A stretch of DNA of 64,000 nt from Physcomitrium patens (taxonomy: Eukaryota > Streptophyta > Bryopsida > Funariales > Funariaceae), in NCBI RefSeq assembly GCF_000002425.4, contig NC_037266.1, forward strand, positions 6,885,180 through 6,949,179. The letters are read 5' to 3'. A program made the position numbers and the translations under genes. The notes below the pieces were generated by a model. It was not told the origin of the DNA. It saw only the letters and a list, made by a program, of their open reading frames with translations, and ran no database searches. This document shows, piece after piece, positions 1-12,220 of this stretch; position 1 is the stretch's first letter, and each line of letters opens with the position of its first letter.

Positions 1-77
1 ACAATTCATTGTAGGGTTTTGACAGCAATCAAGAGCTTCATGGGGTACTGAATTTGAGCTATAATTGGTAATTACAG

Positions 78-2535
78 ACTGGGGAATTTGGCGACGATAA
101 CCGAGCAGGTATTGATCGCACACTTCACCGTGTGAGCGCCATGCGAACTCGATCTGGGAGTGTTGTGGGGCTCACTTGCCGAGTTGGGCGAGCTATCTCC
201 GGCAGCGCTGAGATGGTCCGTGATCTGATTGCCAGCAGTAGTTCTTTGCTGCTCATGGGACCTCCTGGTGTCGGCAAGACTACTGCAATTAGGTATGAAT
301 CGTCCCACTAGATCATTGGGCTCGGGATGCAGAAACTTTAAAAACTATTACTATGAGTTTAATCACAGGCAAATGTAATTCGCGCAGGGAGATTGCACGC
401 ATGTTGGCTGATGAGTATCACAAGAGAGTGGTCATTGTGGACACATCGAATGAGATAGCTGGTGACGGTGACATTCCTCACGCCGGCATTGGTATGGCAC
501 GGCGGATGCAAGTGCCCAAAGTCGACTTACAACACAAGGTAAACATCATAATTAATCTGCGGCGTTGTCATCGTTTTGGTGATTGATGTCTCAATGTTCA
601 TCCAATTCAGAATTTCAACGTGACTCTCAAGTATGCGTCCCTTGAATCTTGATCTATTCGCATGTGGTTGCAGGTGATGATTGAAGCGGTGGAGAATCAC
701 ATGCCCCAAGTGATCGTGATTGACGAGATTGGAACTGAGTTGGAGGCAGTAGCGGCCGGCACCATCGCCCAACGAGGAGTGCAGCTCGTGGGCACTGCAC
801 ACGGCATGACGGTTGAAAACCTGATAAAGAATCCGTCCCTTCAAAATCTGGCCGGGGGCATTCAGGTACGCACACCAGGGTTTGTTCTTCTTACTTTCTA
901 TTTAATTGCAGCTTCTCTAATAACCATGTCCTCATTCATTTCACTTCAGACTTATGCGTTGGTTCCCAAATGAAATGCTCACAAGGTTGTTGGGATGGGT
1001 GTGAAATTGGAGGTGGTCTAAAGAGTGTGACACTCGGTGATGAGGAAGCTCGGAGGCGACGAGTGCAGAAGAGTGTGTTGGAGCGGCAGGGGCCTCCCGT
1101 GTTCACATCTGCTTGCGAAATGATCTCACGAACCGAGTGGCGAGTGCACCGCAGCTTGGCCGCTACAGTGGATGCGTTGCTTGCTGGTTGGTTTCCCTTT
1201 CTTCAATCGTATCTACGACGCTCTACATTGCATTTGTTGCACGTTTTCTGTTTCACGGCCGTATCGGAGAATCGGAACTCTAATGGATTTTTGATGAGAA
1301 AACTCTCTTGTGTCTACACTAGGTAAATCGCCAAGGGTAGAGGTACGTAAAATGAACGAGAATGGGCAGGTGGTCGTAGGCAATTTGGCCGAGTACCCTT
1401 CCCCATCAAGACCAGGCAGCTCTACCTCTGGATCAAGCTCGTCATACGATCTGGACTGGACTGATAATTATGAGGAGGATGATTACGCGGGCGGGGACAC
1501 CGGCGCAGAGAACGCAGCTGTGCAGGCATGGGAGCGCTCTGATGCTCCCATTCTCTTGTATCTTCACGAGGTAACCAATCCTTTAGAGTTCCTAAATTAG
1601 TGCAAATTACTTTAACGGGAATCTCGTTGATCCTCAGCAACGGAGCTTTTGAGCCATGGATTTTGTTCTTTTGTATGTGCTCTCGGCTGGGCTGCCACAG
1701 GTCACAGAAGAATCCCTGGAGCAAGTGATGGACGTCATGGGTTTGGAAAACACAGTTCAGATCACAGAAGACATCGGAGCTGCTGATGCGGTTCTAGCGC
1801 TCCGCTCGAAACTCAAGTTGAACTCTTGGGTCCGGGGTATGGCCAAGTTTCGGCAGCTTCCTATCTTTGTAATCAAAGCCAACACTATGGCACAAATGGT
1901 GAGGGCCATGCGTGCAATTATGAGCATGGAATCACTGGGCAATAATTCCCTCGGCTCCAATCGGTTACGAGGTGACGACGGAGAGAAATCCGAATCGATA
2001 ATTCACAGGCAACCAAACTCAGCGGAGGAAATTGATGCCTTAGAGGTAAATCTAAATAATTGTATGCTTTGCATACGCACATACACATACCTGTGGTAGC
2101 CAAACTGCAATCGTCATGCCTATCTGAGGTTTTAAATTTGATGTTTAAATTGGTGCAGAATGAAGACTGGGGGCTGACCTTGTGATTAAACATGGTGTTC
2201 AGGAGGCGCGAGTAGCGGTGGAACAGATAGTGATCCCCAAGGTTCAAGCTGTCGAACTTCTCCCCCGCTCCCCTGAAGTGCTGGCCTTGCAGGTGAAGCT
2301 CGTAGAGAGTTATCAATTAGCATGGGAAAAGACTGGCTCCGGGATGAACAAGAGGCTGCGCATTCTCCCTAAGCAATTGGTGGCTAGGAGCAGGAATAGT
2401 AGAGGCAGCGATCAGGAGGCTGACGAGGAAGCCTCGGATATAGAGGATGAAGAATTTGATTCCGATGTCGAGGACCTGGGTGTGTCGATAGCGGGAGGCA
2501 CAAGCCCCGGCAGGTTGCCCATCCTTCCGGACTGA
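78..2535 (+). CDS. SPD1-like: Ycf45/SPD1-type P-loop ATPase, 3' part of gene (5' exons lie off the window)
   Basis: Seven exons are visible: 78-292, 388-538, 674-865, 1024-1186, 1323-1570, 1701-2045 and 2203-2535, all with GT-AG introns. Together they give 548 codons plus a stop with continuous phase. The product is a RecA/AAA-like ATPase of the Ycf45 family. Walker A (GPPGVGKTT) lies near visible residue 61, Walker B (VIVIDEIG) near 135 and a GTAHG motif near 162. The stretch around VDTSNEI and the RRMQVP motif are also typical of the family. The fifth exon holds a Ser-rich then acidic linker, and the C-terminus has a second acidic tract. Family knowledge: Ycf45 is plastid-encoded in some algae and nuclear in plants, where Arabidopsis SPD1 is needed for plastid development in seedlings, so a plastid location is inferred. 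The transit peptide would be upstream and cannot be seen. The fourth exon's acceptor (ctaaag) is chosen by homology and is the least certain junction. Confidence 0.9.
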
Positions 2536-3757
2536 TTCTGGAGAACATTCGTCTCCCTAATTCACTTGTGCATAAATGTACACTTCAGTGTAAAATTGTT
2601 GATGCTATAGTTTGCAAGCCAGTTCTGTGATGTTGCTTCGTTCTTGGCCAATCTTTGCTGACCGAGATGCTAAAAGCAATTATTAACTTTCGGTTGAAAT
2701 CCGTATATATTATTGAGTTTTTATGGTCCCACCATCTGAGATCCGATTTCATATTGATGCAACAGTAATGTCTACAAATTCGATCGTCAAGAGATAGAAT
2801 ATAAATAACGAACCGATTGTCTGGTGTCCCACTGCTGGTGGAATCTTTTCCTAGTTACATGAACAAGTCTTACATATCCCGCTAAGAGTAAATACTGTAG
2901 TTACAATGACTCCCAACGGGAATAGAATGTTACCCATTTCCGAAATGGAGGAACGTATGTGGGCAAGTATATGTAATGGCACATGATCAATTGCTCTGCC
3001 ACGGATTGACTAATCGACTCCCAACCAAGGCGAATGGAAGTACCCTCAGATATTTCATAACTCAAGGATTATGGCATGAGCACTGCATCTAACCTGCCGG
3101 AGACAGTTGACAGCACAATGTACTCCTTTCATCTAATTTACACTCTTCTTACTCTACACTCTTTACTTGTCGGCCATCCATCGTACTACTGTCACCATAA
3201 GAGTTGTGACCATCAATGAAGACATTTTCGGAGCGACGTTCAACTAAAAGTGTCCAAGCATCATACACACCTAGTAGTTGAAACTGATCTTCGTGGTGAA
3301 GTAAGTAGACAATTTGGAGCTTTTCTTGGTGAAGGAGTAGACAATTTGGAGCTTTTCTGCCCATCCGTCAGCAGAGGCAGACAGATAGTTGAGCCACTCC
3401 AGGCCATTCACCTGGAGACTGATGTTGGCTAAGGTGTCGATCATGACCGGCAGTGCACTTTCTCAAAATTTAAGTACACCTCCGGCATCCTCAGAGTGTG
3501 GAACCAGCTGGGTCATGTCGTGTTGGACCAGTCGCAGATCGTCACGCGGGAGCTCCACCTCCATGTGAAATTCGACATGATGTGCTAATTAATGGCGACC
3601 ACCGCAGTCGTCCTGGCAAGGGAGCGAGTTTGGAGGACCTCGTTGACTACAGTCTGGGTGCATGGTGAGGACGCTGTCGGGAAGCAGCATGAAAGAGGCA
3701 CTGGCATTGCACACCAGTTCAGGATTTTCCGCACATCGCAGGCGCAAGTACGAGGGA
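2536..3757. other. Intergenic, GC-normal; no gene recognised
   Basis: This holds the 3' flank of the SPD1-like gene and about 1 kb of sequence of ordinary base composition. Short open frames on both strands (for example 3149-3364 minus) show no family resemblance and no splice context. The Copia element at 3758 inserted into this stretch, so the flank continues at 7720. Confidence 0.5.
3304..3357. repeat. Two-copy tandem repeat, period 32 bp
   Basis: The string AGTAGACAATTTGGAGCTTT starts at 3304 and again at 3336, continuing identically for a few further bases. It is a local duplication in intergenic DNA. Confidence 0.85.
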
Positions 3758-3956
3758 TATTGTAACTTGTATATTCTAGGGTTAGGGTAATATAAGTTCA
3801 GTTTTAGAGAGTAATATATTTCTTATTATTTTGTTTGCTGTTTTTGCATTGTTTTGTACTGTCGAGTAGGGCACAACTTGAAGCGTTGCACCTCCTCGAT
3901 GGAGTGCAGTTCTTTGACACCTCACGCTAATAAGTTGTAACCGTTCTATTCTAATA
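3758..3956 (-). repeat. Copia 3' LTR
   Basis: This 199-bp LTR aligns along its whole length with 7520-7719. Both end in TATTAGAATAG when read on the minus strand. It directly abuts the AGGGA target duplication. Confidence 0.92.
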
Positions 3957-4015
3957 TGCCTTGTTAATTTGAGTGTGGTGTTGATGTAGGTTGGGTTTTC
4001 TTCCAAGAACGCCAA

Positions 4016-7000
4016 TTACCGGAGATGAGGGGTGAGCTTTAGACCTGTGAGGAATTTTGTGAAGATATAAACTCGCATTTCGGAAGTAAGGCAATATTGA
4101 AAGCGAATTTTTTGTTGGGTAGTTAACTGGGGAATAAAATGGTAGCGAACAACTATATGCTTGGTTTGCGAATGAAACTTGGTCGTATCGACTAATGCGA
4201 GTGCCAACTGATTGTCGCATTGGATGAGAGTGGCTTCATGGAGGCTCGCGGCTTGATATAGGTCATGAAAGAGGTGCCACAGCCAATTTTTAGGAAGCTC
4301 AATTAAGACCCATGTTTTATTGGCTGCATGCAAGTTAAGTTCATCGGCAATGGCGGTCTTCCATTGAGCAGCTTCGAGCGATGACAGCACTTGCTTGTAG
4401 GTCGTGGGTTTGAGCGGAACTAGAGCCAAGGAGTAAAGAGCGTATTTCTTCGAAGGCGAAAGAGGAGGTTATCGTCGAGGGAGTAAGATGTCGGGATTGT
4501 AATTTTTATTGGGATCTTGAGGGAGAGGGACATTCTTCGTAGATTACTATGATAAGCAATGTAGAGTACAGGCACCATGCGGAGAGATTGCAAAGCATCA
4601 AGTGCTTCATCATGTATAGATTCAATCAAAGGAGACCGCAGTTGATAGCTCCAAGGTGGCCTAGAATGATGCCCAATATGGGGCATAACTTTGAGGCCAG
4701 ACCACACATCCACATATAGGGGGGGAGAGTCTGGATGTAATTGTACCAAATGGTGGAGAAAACCTTCATGATCATCAAGCTAATCAATATGCAGAGCAAG
4801 GTCTAGTGGCAGAAGAGTAGGTGATGGAACTAGTGATGTGGCCAGTGGCAAATTGTTGGGATTGAGTAGATTAGAAGAAGCTGTCAGAGGCAACACTGTA
4901 TTGAGTTGGGACTGCAGCAACTACATAGTCACTGATGGTGAAGTAGGAGAATTTGCAGGGAGTGGTAACAAGGAAATAGTAGGCACAACATCCTTGGACA
5001 CAGATTTTAAAAAGTCTAGATTTAGTCTATTATTCCAAAAGAATAATGAAGATACAAATCAAAAGCTAGAGAGGGAGATGCTGTATGGCCAGAAGGTAGG
5101 CTCTCTTCCAGAAACACAACATTGCATGATGTGATCATGGCTTTAGTTTGCACATCTTTAATTGACCTTGTATACCATTGTTTGCTAGGTACTGATCAAA
5201 ATCAGAGGAGAAGTATTCTCCTTCTTGATCAAAACAGAGAGTACAAATTATATAATTAGTTTGTTTTTCTGCTGTTACATGAAAGTTCTTGAAAAACTCA
5301 AAGCACTCACTTTTTTTAGCAAAGGAGCCTAATGATGATATATCTTGAAAAATTGTCAATAAAGTAATGTAATATTTATATCCAAAAAAAGTTGGTGCTA
5401 CAATTCTGCTACTTAAGTTAGAATGTATAATTTCCAAGGGATAAGTTGCTTTGAATGTAGCTTCTTTAGGAAATTTTGTGATAGTCTATTTTCCATGGAT
5501 ACATAAAAGCATGTACCAGAGGGAATTGTTTTGAGAGAGACTTCATTTATTGTCTTATTTTGGATTAGTTGTTTCAATCTGGAATTATTGATATAGCTAA
5601 GGTGTCGATGCCAGAGGTTGACTTAGGTATGATCTGTTGGTCGAGAAGGTGTTTTAGTAGATAGTTTGATGCAAAAGGCATAATAAAGTTGGCAGTAGGC
5701 GATGGTGTTGGGTTGGGTGATGATCTGAAGCAAAGACATTGAGGTGTATTGATTAATAATTTTTTGAATGGGGTTGTTGTTTTGAATTTGGATCTGAAGC
5801 ATAGTTGTGATTGTTCTGAAAGTATGGTGAGCAGGAGTTGTTGAGCCAAAACTGAATAGTGATGTCATTGCAAGTGTCATCAAGATGCAACCATAAGAAG
5901 GAAATTGTGTTGATGTTGTTATAGCTAGAAGATTGTGTTGGAGTAGAGATTGGTGAGAAGAGTGACTTGCCAAGATCTTCTATTAAAAGATGAGAGCTTG
6001 CAGCCATAAGAGGCATTGGTACTGAAACTGCTATGTTGATATTTATTAGAGCAACAAGGAGTGTCAAACCCAAAAGATAGATATTTTTTTGGAAGAAGAC
6101 ACCTAGTGAGGATGTGATCATTACAATCCATTAGTTTATATTTTTGGTTTTTTATTAGAAGTCCTATTGTTTGATTGTATGTACAAACTAAAAACAAATT
6201 TTTGTATAAATTTGGGACATAAAAAACATTTGAGAGGCAAAGTATGTGCTTTTTTTTCTAACTGAATTTTATCTGATCTTTGTTTATAGATTCAAAATAT
6301 TATATTGTCTCCAAAATGCACTTGATGATTATTAAGTTAGAGAATTTGAAAATCAATAAATAATATTTTAGTATAAGCTAGATGGTATGTAGCTCCTATA
6401 TCGACAAACCATTGATTGTCTCTAGAATCTCCAGATTGGGTGGATTTTGCTGAATATAATACTTGTGTGAAGTAGACATGACCATAGAAAGAAGGTGGGA
6501 TTTCTTCTATAACTTCACCTTTCCATATTGTTTTTGGTTTTTTAGAACTGTATTTAGCTATGGCATAATTTACAGTAGCTTTGTTTTTGTTCTTAAATCA
6601 ATTCAATCTCCAATGTTCCATCTTCTTACAATGAAGACATGGAATTGTAAGCTTGGTTTTGGATTTGTTGTTTTTATATTCTTTTGAATATTGTTTTGGT
6701 GGTAGCTTTAATTGCTATTTATCTTTGCTTTTTTGATGGATGAAAAGAGCTTGTGATTTAGAAGAAGAGCCTTTCATGGTTGTCTCCTCCTAAAGAAGAA
6801 TAGAGATTTATTTAGAAAGTCTTACATTTCTTATTGTTCTTAATGTTTATATAATAGTTCCATATTATGATGGCATAGATCTCATAAGAGTTAATATTTT
6901 TATTTGTGGTGGGATGACAATTCCTACGGCATCGTATTATTGAAGTAATTTTTTAAAATTATATAGATGTTGTATTACTGAGTCTCATGCTCTCATCTTT

Positions 7001-7380
7001 TATGTGATGAATTTTTCTTATAGGTGTGCTTGAGTAATTATATCACTTACTCAATATATATTTTCAAGAGACATCCAAGCTTCATTTGTTGTTTTGCATA
7101 CTCCTACATGTGAAAAAATCAAGTTATCTACAGAATTCTATAATGCAATAAGTGCCATTTGATTTTTCTTCTTCCATGTGAGTATTTCATTTTGATTTGT
7201 TAGTGATATTTTAGTTGTTGAATTTGGTTCTAAGATAGGAATTGGTTCTTTTTTAATTCCTAAAATTAGATTCCAAACATCTTCTATTTCAAATTTTATT
7301 TGAATTTTTTGTTTCTAGATTGAGTATCATAATCCATTAAACTTAGGCAATTCTTTAGTAGAGAGTTTGTTTGTAGCCAT
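4016..7380 (-). pseudogene. Copia Gag-Pol polyprotein, decayed
   Basis: The Gag ATG is at 7378-7380 (MATNKLSTKELPKF). In minus-strand order there follow Gag, a zinc knuckle (CLHCKKMEHW, near 6.6 kb), protease with the active-site motif changed to DIGA (near 6.4 kb), the pre-integrase region (5.45-5.65 kb) and the integrase core (about 5.1-5.4 kb, where the frame at 5135-5437 keeps DQEGEYFSS). A Pro-rich linker (4.42-4.75 kb) and the start of RT (WKTAIADELN, near 4.36 kb) come next. The frame then jumps straight to the end of RNase H (LIQCDNQLALALVDT, near 4.2 kb), so the RT catalytic core is missing. Stops interrupt nearly every domain. It is non-functional. Confidence 0.9.
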
Positions 7381-7507
7381 ATTCCTAAAAAAAGAGGTTT
7401 ATTGGTACTCTAATTTCTTTGAAAAATATCTTCAATAAAGCCTCCTTCTTGTGAATTTTCTTGTTACTTCTTTTCTAAAACTTGTTTTTTTAAGTTTTCA
7501 AAGAGAA

Positions 7508-7519
7508 TATTTGATACTA
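7508..7519 (-). other. Copia primer binding site (initiator tRNA-Met type, decayed)
   Basis: The minus strand reads TAGTATCAAA immediately after the 5' LTR. The usual plant Copia site, complementary to the 3' end of initiator tRNA-Met, is TGGTATCAGA, so only two transitions separate them. Confidence 0.75.
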
Positions 7520-7719
7520 TATTTAAACTTATATATTCTAGGATTAGAAAAATATAAGTTTAGTTTTAGAGAGTAATATATTTTTTTATTAATTTTTTTT
7601 ATTAATTTGCATTGTTTTGTAATATCAAGGAAGGCACAACTTGAAGGATTGCACCTCCTTGATAGGGTGCTATTCTTTGATACTTCATGCTAATGAATTG
7701 TAACTGTTCTATTCTAATA
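7520..7719 (-). repeat. Copia 5' LTR
   Basis: This 200-bp LTR aligns with 3758-3956, with many C-to-T or G-to-A differences. It would carry the element's promoter. It abuts AGGGA at 7720-7724 on the outside and the primer binding site on the inside. Confidence 0.92.
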
Positions 7720-8094
7720 AGGGACAATAGAGTCACTAAGATATTTCAAAGGCATCTTAATTATAGCCTCTACATATATAACTTTTTACTTCTAAAAAGT
7801 GGTTGTGTCTTCTTAGAATTGGAATAGATAGTTGGCTTGAACTAGTGAAAAATGCCACACTTAAATTTCCCATCTCTAATTGTCCAATTCCTATTGGAAT
7901 TACTTATGAGTAATAGTCAAAGCAATATGTAGAATTCTTGACTACATATGGATAGTGTGATATTATCACGAGGATGTACTTTGTTTTCACTATTTAAGAA
8001 CAGTTGAAATTTTATAAATTGTTGTTTGTTGTGGGCCAAACAATATGAGGTATTGAACCATGTTCAATGAACATTGTTCATTTTTTTTTAAGAT

Positions 8095-8165
8095 ATCTCA
8101 AAAATAAATGCTTGTGTGAGATAGACATGGGCATAAAATGTGGGAGATATTTCTTCTACATTTTT
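8095..8165 (-). pseudogene. Scrap of a second Copia element (region before protease)
   Basis: The minus-strand translation EEISPTFYAHVYLTQ closely matches EEIPPSFYGHVYFTQ in the Copia element at about 6.47-6.52 kb. It is therefore a remnant of a related copy. No LTRs are visible around it. Confidence 0.65.
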
Positions 8166-9900
8166 TGACTTCTATGTTTGTTTATTCTTGTCATTATTGT
8201 AGGGAGATGTTGCTAAAATTGCAAAATTCTTTGCTTCGTTTTTGAAGCAATCGGATCTCCAATCTCGGCAGCGGCTTCAAAGTCCGATGCCCTTGCCCAA
8301 AAGTACCCCAAAAGTGGAAGCTTAAGAATCTTCTCAACTCAAACTATTTTTTTTCTCTGCCTACATTATCTCAATGCCGCTTTGCAATGCAAGATCCCAC
8401 GGCAACAGAATCCTCACACTGCGAGAACCTGAGAGTTGCCACGGTAATTCTAAAGACCAATTGACTTTAGTGTTAATTCTGCATACTGTTGTGGACAGAC
8501 TTCACTTGTTCCACTTTTTCTGCTTCAATACTACCTGCAGTAAAAGTTATTGCCTTCGCAATTTTCAAAAAACTGTGGTGATGAACTTCTATGCTGAAAG
8601 TACTCTGAATGTGCGCTTGTCCCTTCTGCCAACCTTCAAAGCTCAGGTTAGCTCTAATATGCAATTTTGTAATGCTGTGAGGTGCCCATACCTGGTGCAA
8701 TGGCTTAATAAATGATAAAAAATACTGATGTACATTCGTTACCCTGCATGTAGCTTCAGCTAACTTGAACATGAACATGAAGTAAAACTGCTCCACGCAA
8801 AGAATATGCCAGTTCAATCTAGATGCTATTGATTTGGAATAAATTAATCGTGGACATTGTTGGTGGTGGATGATAAGAAGGGATTGGAGTTGGTGAAAGT
8901 GAGCTTTCTGACTGGCCGACCTCAACAACCTCTCTTTCATTGAGAATCAGGTAATGAACTTTTCATGAGCTGTATTCTTAGTTAAAGTTGCAATCGTTCT
9001 CTCCCATCACGCAGATGCTAGTGCCGGTCATAAACGACCATCAATTAGTCTTGCCAGCTGTATCAATACCTCAAACTAAAATCTTGTTTGCGTGTGATAG
9101 AACTGGATCCATTAGGTCAAGTCTCAGACTTAGTGGATGGCGACGCCAAAAACCTTAGTGAATGTGCAGACACAGCAGGAGCAGGCTCATAATTCGTGCT
9201 TAATCAGCAATATTGGTAGTATCAGTCAATGATATTTGACAGTAATTTCATCCTTATGTGATACTTCGGCATTAAATGAAACGAGCAGAAGTAATGTATC
9301 GGCTGTGGAGTGCTTACATCATCATTGAGTGGCTGCTATTGCAGAATCTTCAACCGTAGCCAGAAGCATCCCGGCACACAGCCGAGAAGTACCACGATCA
9401 AGGCATGTCTTTCAAAAGAGAAACCATCAACCAAACGATTGAATTGGAGGTCCAAAACCTTCATCCAGCCATTAGACCCATTGTGATGGATTCCAAGATT
9501 CTCAACGTAGAAGCGACCTGTCAACGAGGACAGCTGTTTGGATGGATTTGACAAACACGCCTTGGATGTTAATGAGATATATCTAGACGTTCGGGATTAA
9601 CCACCTGGTTGCGGAGAATGAATAAATTGCCGACGCTTTCTTCATCCTTTCTTCCAACTGGGTCAAGGCTTCCAGGCTAAGAATACACGAGAATCACCCA
9701 CATGTATCAGCATGGCTAGCAACGGTAACACCAGCCGCCCAGCGTTTTAAGCAAGGTGACAACTGGAGTTGTGCACAAGAGCCTTTGATGCAGCAAAGAA
9801 TTGTCTCAGAATATAGCTTCTGCAGGGTGTCAATTACTGTTGGACCCAGTACAGCCAGTTATTTTTAACAAACGTTACTCAAAGTAAAGTGCAGATTATT
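8166..9900. other. GC-normal intergenic stretch with an exon-like segment
   Basis: Base composition rises to gene-like values. From about 8210 the plus strand has a good acceptor (ttattgtag) followed by an open frame of about 40 codons (DVAKIAKFFASF..., rich in Q, S and P) to a stop near 8325. The family is not recognised. Other open frames (8374-8715 plus, 8473-8940 minus, 9336-9554 minus) look unrelated to known proteins. It may be gene remnants. Confidence 0.3.
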
Positions 9901-10611
9901 GGCAACATTTCCATTGAGATTCAATGGTCCTTTCAGCAGATTCTTTGTGGTGCTTGCCCGCTAGAACAAAAGTTCCTGAGACATGCTATCGCTGTCTACA
10001 CGAACAACATGATAGATATTTTAAGATCCAGTCGACATTATGGTTAGTGTGATCCTTAGGGTTCAAGTTGCGTTTTATTGTTCCAGACATAGAAATGAAT
10101 TAGAGTGAATTTACTTACAATTGGGTTCTATTATTGACTTGTCCAAAAAAACATCATAGAATTGAATACCAAACATGTTAAAAGTGACAGGAGTTTCTTC
10201 TGAAAGTGGTTTAATTAATTGGGCATCTTTGTCTACAACTGTGATGTTTCAATAATTCTTGCTTCATAAATTTGCTCTGAGCTATAGCTTTTACTGATTG
10301 TAGTGACTGAGAGAACAAATTATGAGTTCTATGTATTCTTCAAAAATTAAGTGCACAACCGAAATTTCTTTTATTTTTGTTAGACTCTTCATTTTTCACA
10401 ATCTCTTTCAATTTTGTAGTTTTTTGAATTGGGCATTCTTTCAACATACAAGTCGCTTTTTTAGTTATAAAGTTATTCCAAAAAATAATGATTTTTGATG
10501 GTTAATAAAACTTTTTAGATGCATCTATAAGTACAAACAAAGTATAATAACATTACATCAATATAAAGTTCAAAATATTTGTTGTAATGTGATAAATTTT
10601 CATAATCAATG

Positions 10612-10613
<2 letters not shown>

Positions 10614-10646
<33 letters not shown>
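10614..10646. repeat. (TA)n microsatellite
   Basis: A pure run of about 16 TA units. Confidence 0.95.
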
Positions 10647-10647
<1 letters not shown>

Positions 10648-10827
10648 TTACTTGTATATCTTTAGATAGTTAAATTCAATTTGTATTTTAAAAAAATCAA
10701 ACATACTTTAAACATAATTTGGTTAATTTTAATTACACTCTAATTTCAATTAAAAGAAGAATTGTAAAATTATTTTTAAAGATTGAAAAAAAAAATTAAT
10801 TAATTAATAACATAGAACTTTATAGTT

Positions 10828-10830
<3 letters not shown>

Positions 10831-10862
<32 letters not shown>
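10831..10862. repeat. (TA)n microsatellite
   Basis: A pure run of about 15 TA units. Confidence 0.95.
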
Positions 10863-10866
<4 letters not shown>

Positions 10867-11811
10867 TTTTGGTATAGAATTTTGTTTTTAAATTTTCAAT
10901 ATGTTCTATATTAAATATTTTTATCAAAGCTTATCACTCCTATTATATGGACAACTTCTAAGATATAAAGGAAACAATTTAAAATAATTTTTCATATAAA
11001 ATACTCAAGGTTTTTTTTATTAATGTACCTTTGATTAGATTAGGAGCATCTTTGATGTATTAATGCCATTCTTAAATGAATCCTCAATAGTAATTTTTTT
11101 TATAAATCTCATAATTAGTTTTAAATACAATAAAAAAATAAAAAAATAAAAAATGATGAATGTCACTATTTGCATCGATTTGTGATAAAATTGGATCTAT
11201 TGCAAGATCTAATGCATATATTTCTATAAAACATGGTTTTGAAAATCTAAACAATATAAGATAGGAGTTATGTTAAAATCTATTTTTAAACTTTAAATGG
11301 TGCTTTGAAATCTTTACTTCATTACAATTTATCTTTGCAAGTTAATTACAAAAGTAAGGCAACAACTTGATAAATATTTATCCTAAAATTTGATAATAGT
11401 TGAAAAGTTTTTTAAAAATTAGAAATGATTTAAATAGTAAAAATTATAAAATATTTTAAAAAATTGAAGTTTATGATAAAGAAATGATTTGAGTAAACAC
11501 ATGCATCAAAATTTTAAAAATTTCTACTTGATTTTAAATAGAAGAATGTTGTACTATTTATTCAATTTCTTTATAAGTTACAATATGGTATAAAGAAATT
11601 ATTACTTAATTTTTTTGATCTTAAAAAATTAAATCGGATAATTTATTTTATCATCAAATAAGACAATAAAATTTGTGACTTTAAATCTTTAATTTTTATG
11701 ATATCATTTTGATGCTTCTATGTTTTTGTTGCAAATACTTTTGTCAATCAAGATATACATTTAGATGCAAAAGATATAGAAATTTATGCTATATGTTTTA
11801 ATCTTCTTACA

Positions 11812-11850
11812 AAAAAATAAAAAAAATAAATAAATAAATAAATAAATAAA
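11812..11850. repeat. A-rich run with (AAAT)n
   Basis: Poly-A interrupted by T, passing into about six AAAT units. Confidence 0.9.
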
Positions 11851-11980
11851 ACTAATAAGAAGTATTGGAGAATAAAAATGTAATGCTCAAGATTTTCTTG
11901 AAAAGAAGTAATACTACAAAAGAAAGAATAAAATTTAAAAGGAATAGAATGTATTTAATAACAAGTTTATCCAACAAGAT

Positions 11981-12220
11981 TAGAAATTTTATAGCTTGAT
12001 TCTTACATAATATTATATTATTTGAATTATTTTTTCTTTAATAAAATTATTTGTAGGATCTAGAAATTTTATAGCTTGATTCTTGCATAATATTATATTA
12101 TTTGAATTATATTTTCTTTAGTAAAATTATTTTTAGGATTTAGAAATTTCATAGTTTGATTCTTGAATAATATTATATTATTTGAATTATTTTTTCTTTA
12201 ATAAAATTATTTGTAGGATC
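11981..12220. repeat. Tandem repeat, 3 copies of 80 bp
   Basis: Units begin at 11981, 12061 and 12141 with TAGAAATTT(T/C)ATAG and share a TAATATTATATTATTTGAATT core. Copies 1 and 3 are more alike at their 3' ends than copy 2. They are AT-rich and non-coding. Confidence 0.93.

Larger units (their letters stand above)
3758..7719 (-). mobile_element. Copia LTR retrotransposon, structurally complete but inactive
   Basis: Two similar LTRs of about 200 bp flank a minus-strand internal region in the Copia order: Gag, zinc knuckle, protease, integrase, reverse transcriptase (RT) remnant, RNase H. A 5-bp target duplication AGGGA lies at 3753-3757 and 7720-7724. The primer binding site is recognisable next to the 5' LTR. 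The polyprotein is broken by many stops and most of the RT is deleted. The low-coordinate end (3.8-4.8 kb) is visibly richer in G and C than the Gag end, so decay is uneven along the element. Confidence 0.93.

Noticed and set aside
4838..5134. 98-codon plus-strand frame
   Set aside because: Antisense of the Copia integrase-RT linker region on the minus strand.
8374..8940. Overlapping frames on both strands (113 and 155 codons)
   Set aside because: No recognisable protein similarity and no splice context; two overlapping frames of this kind are expected by chance in GC-normal DNA.
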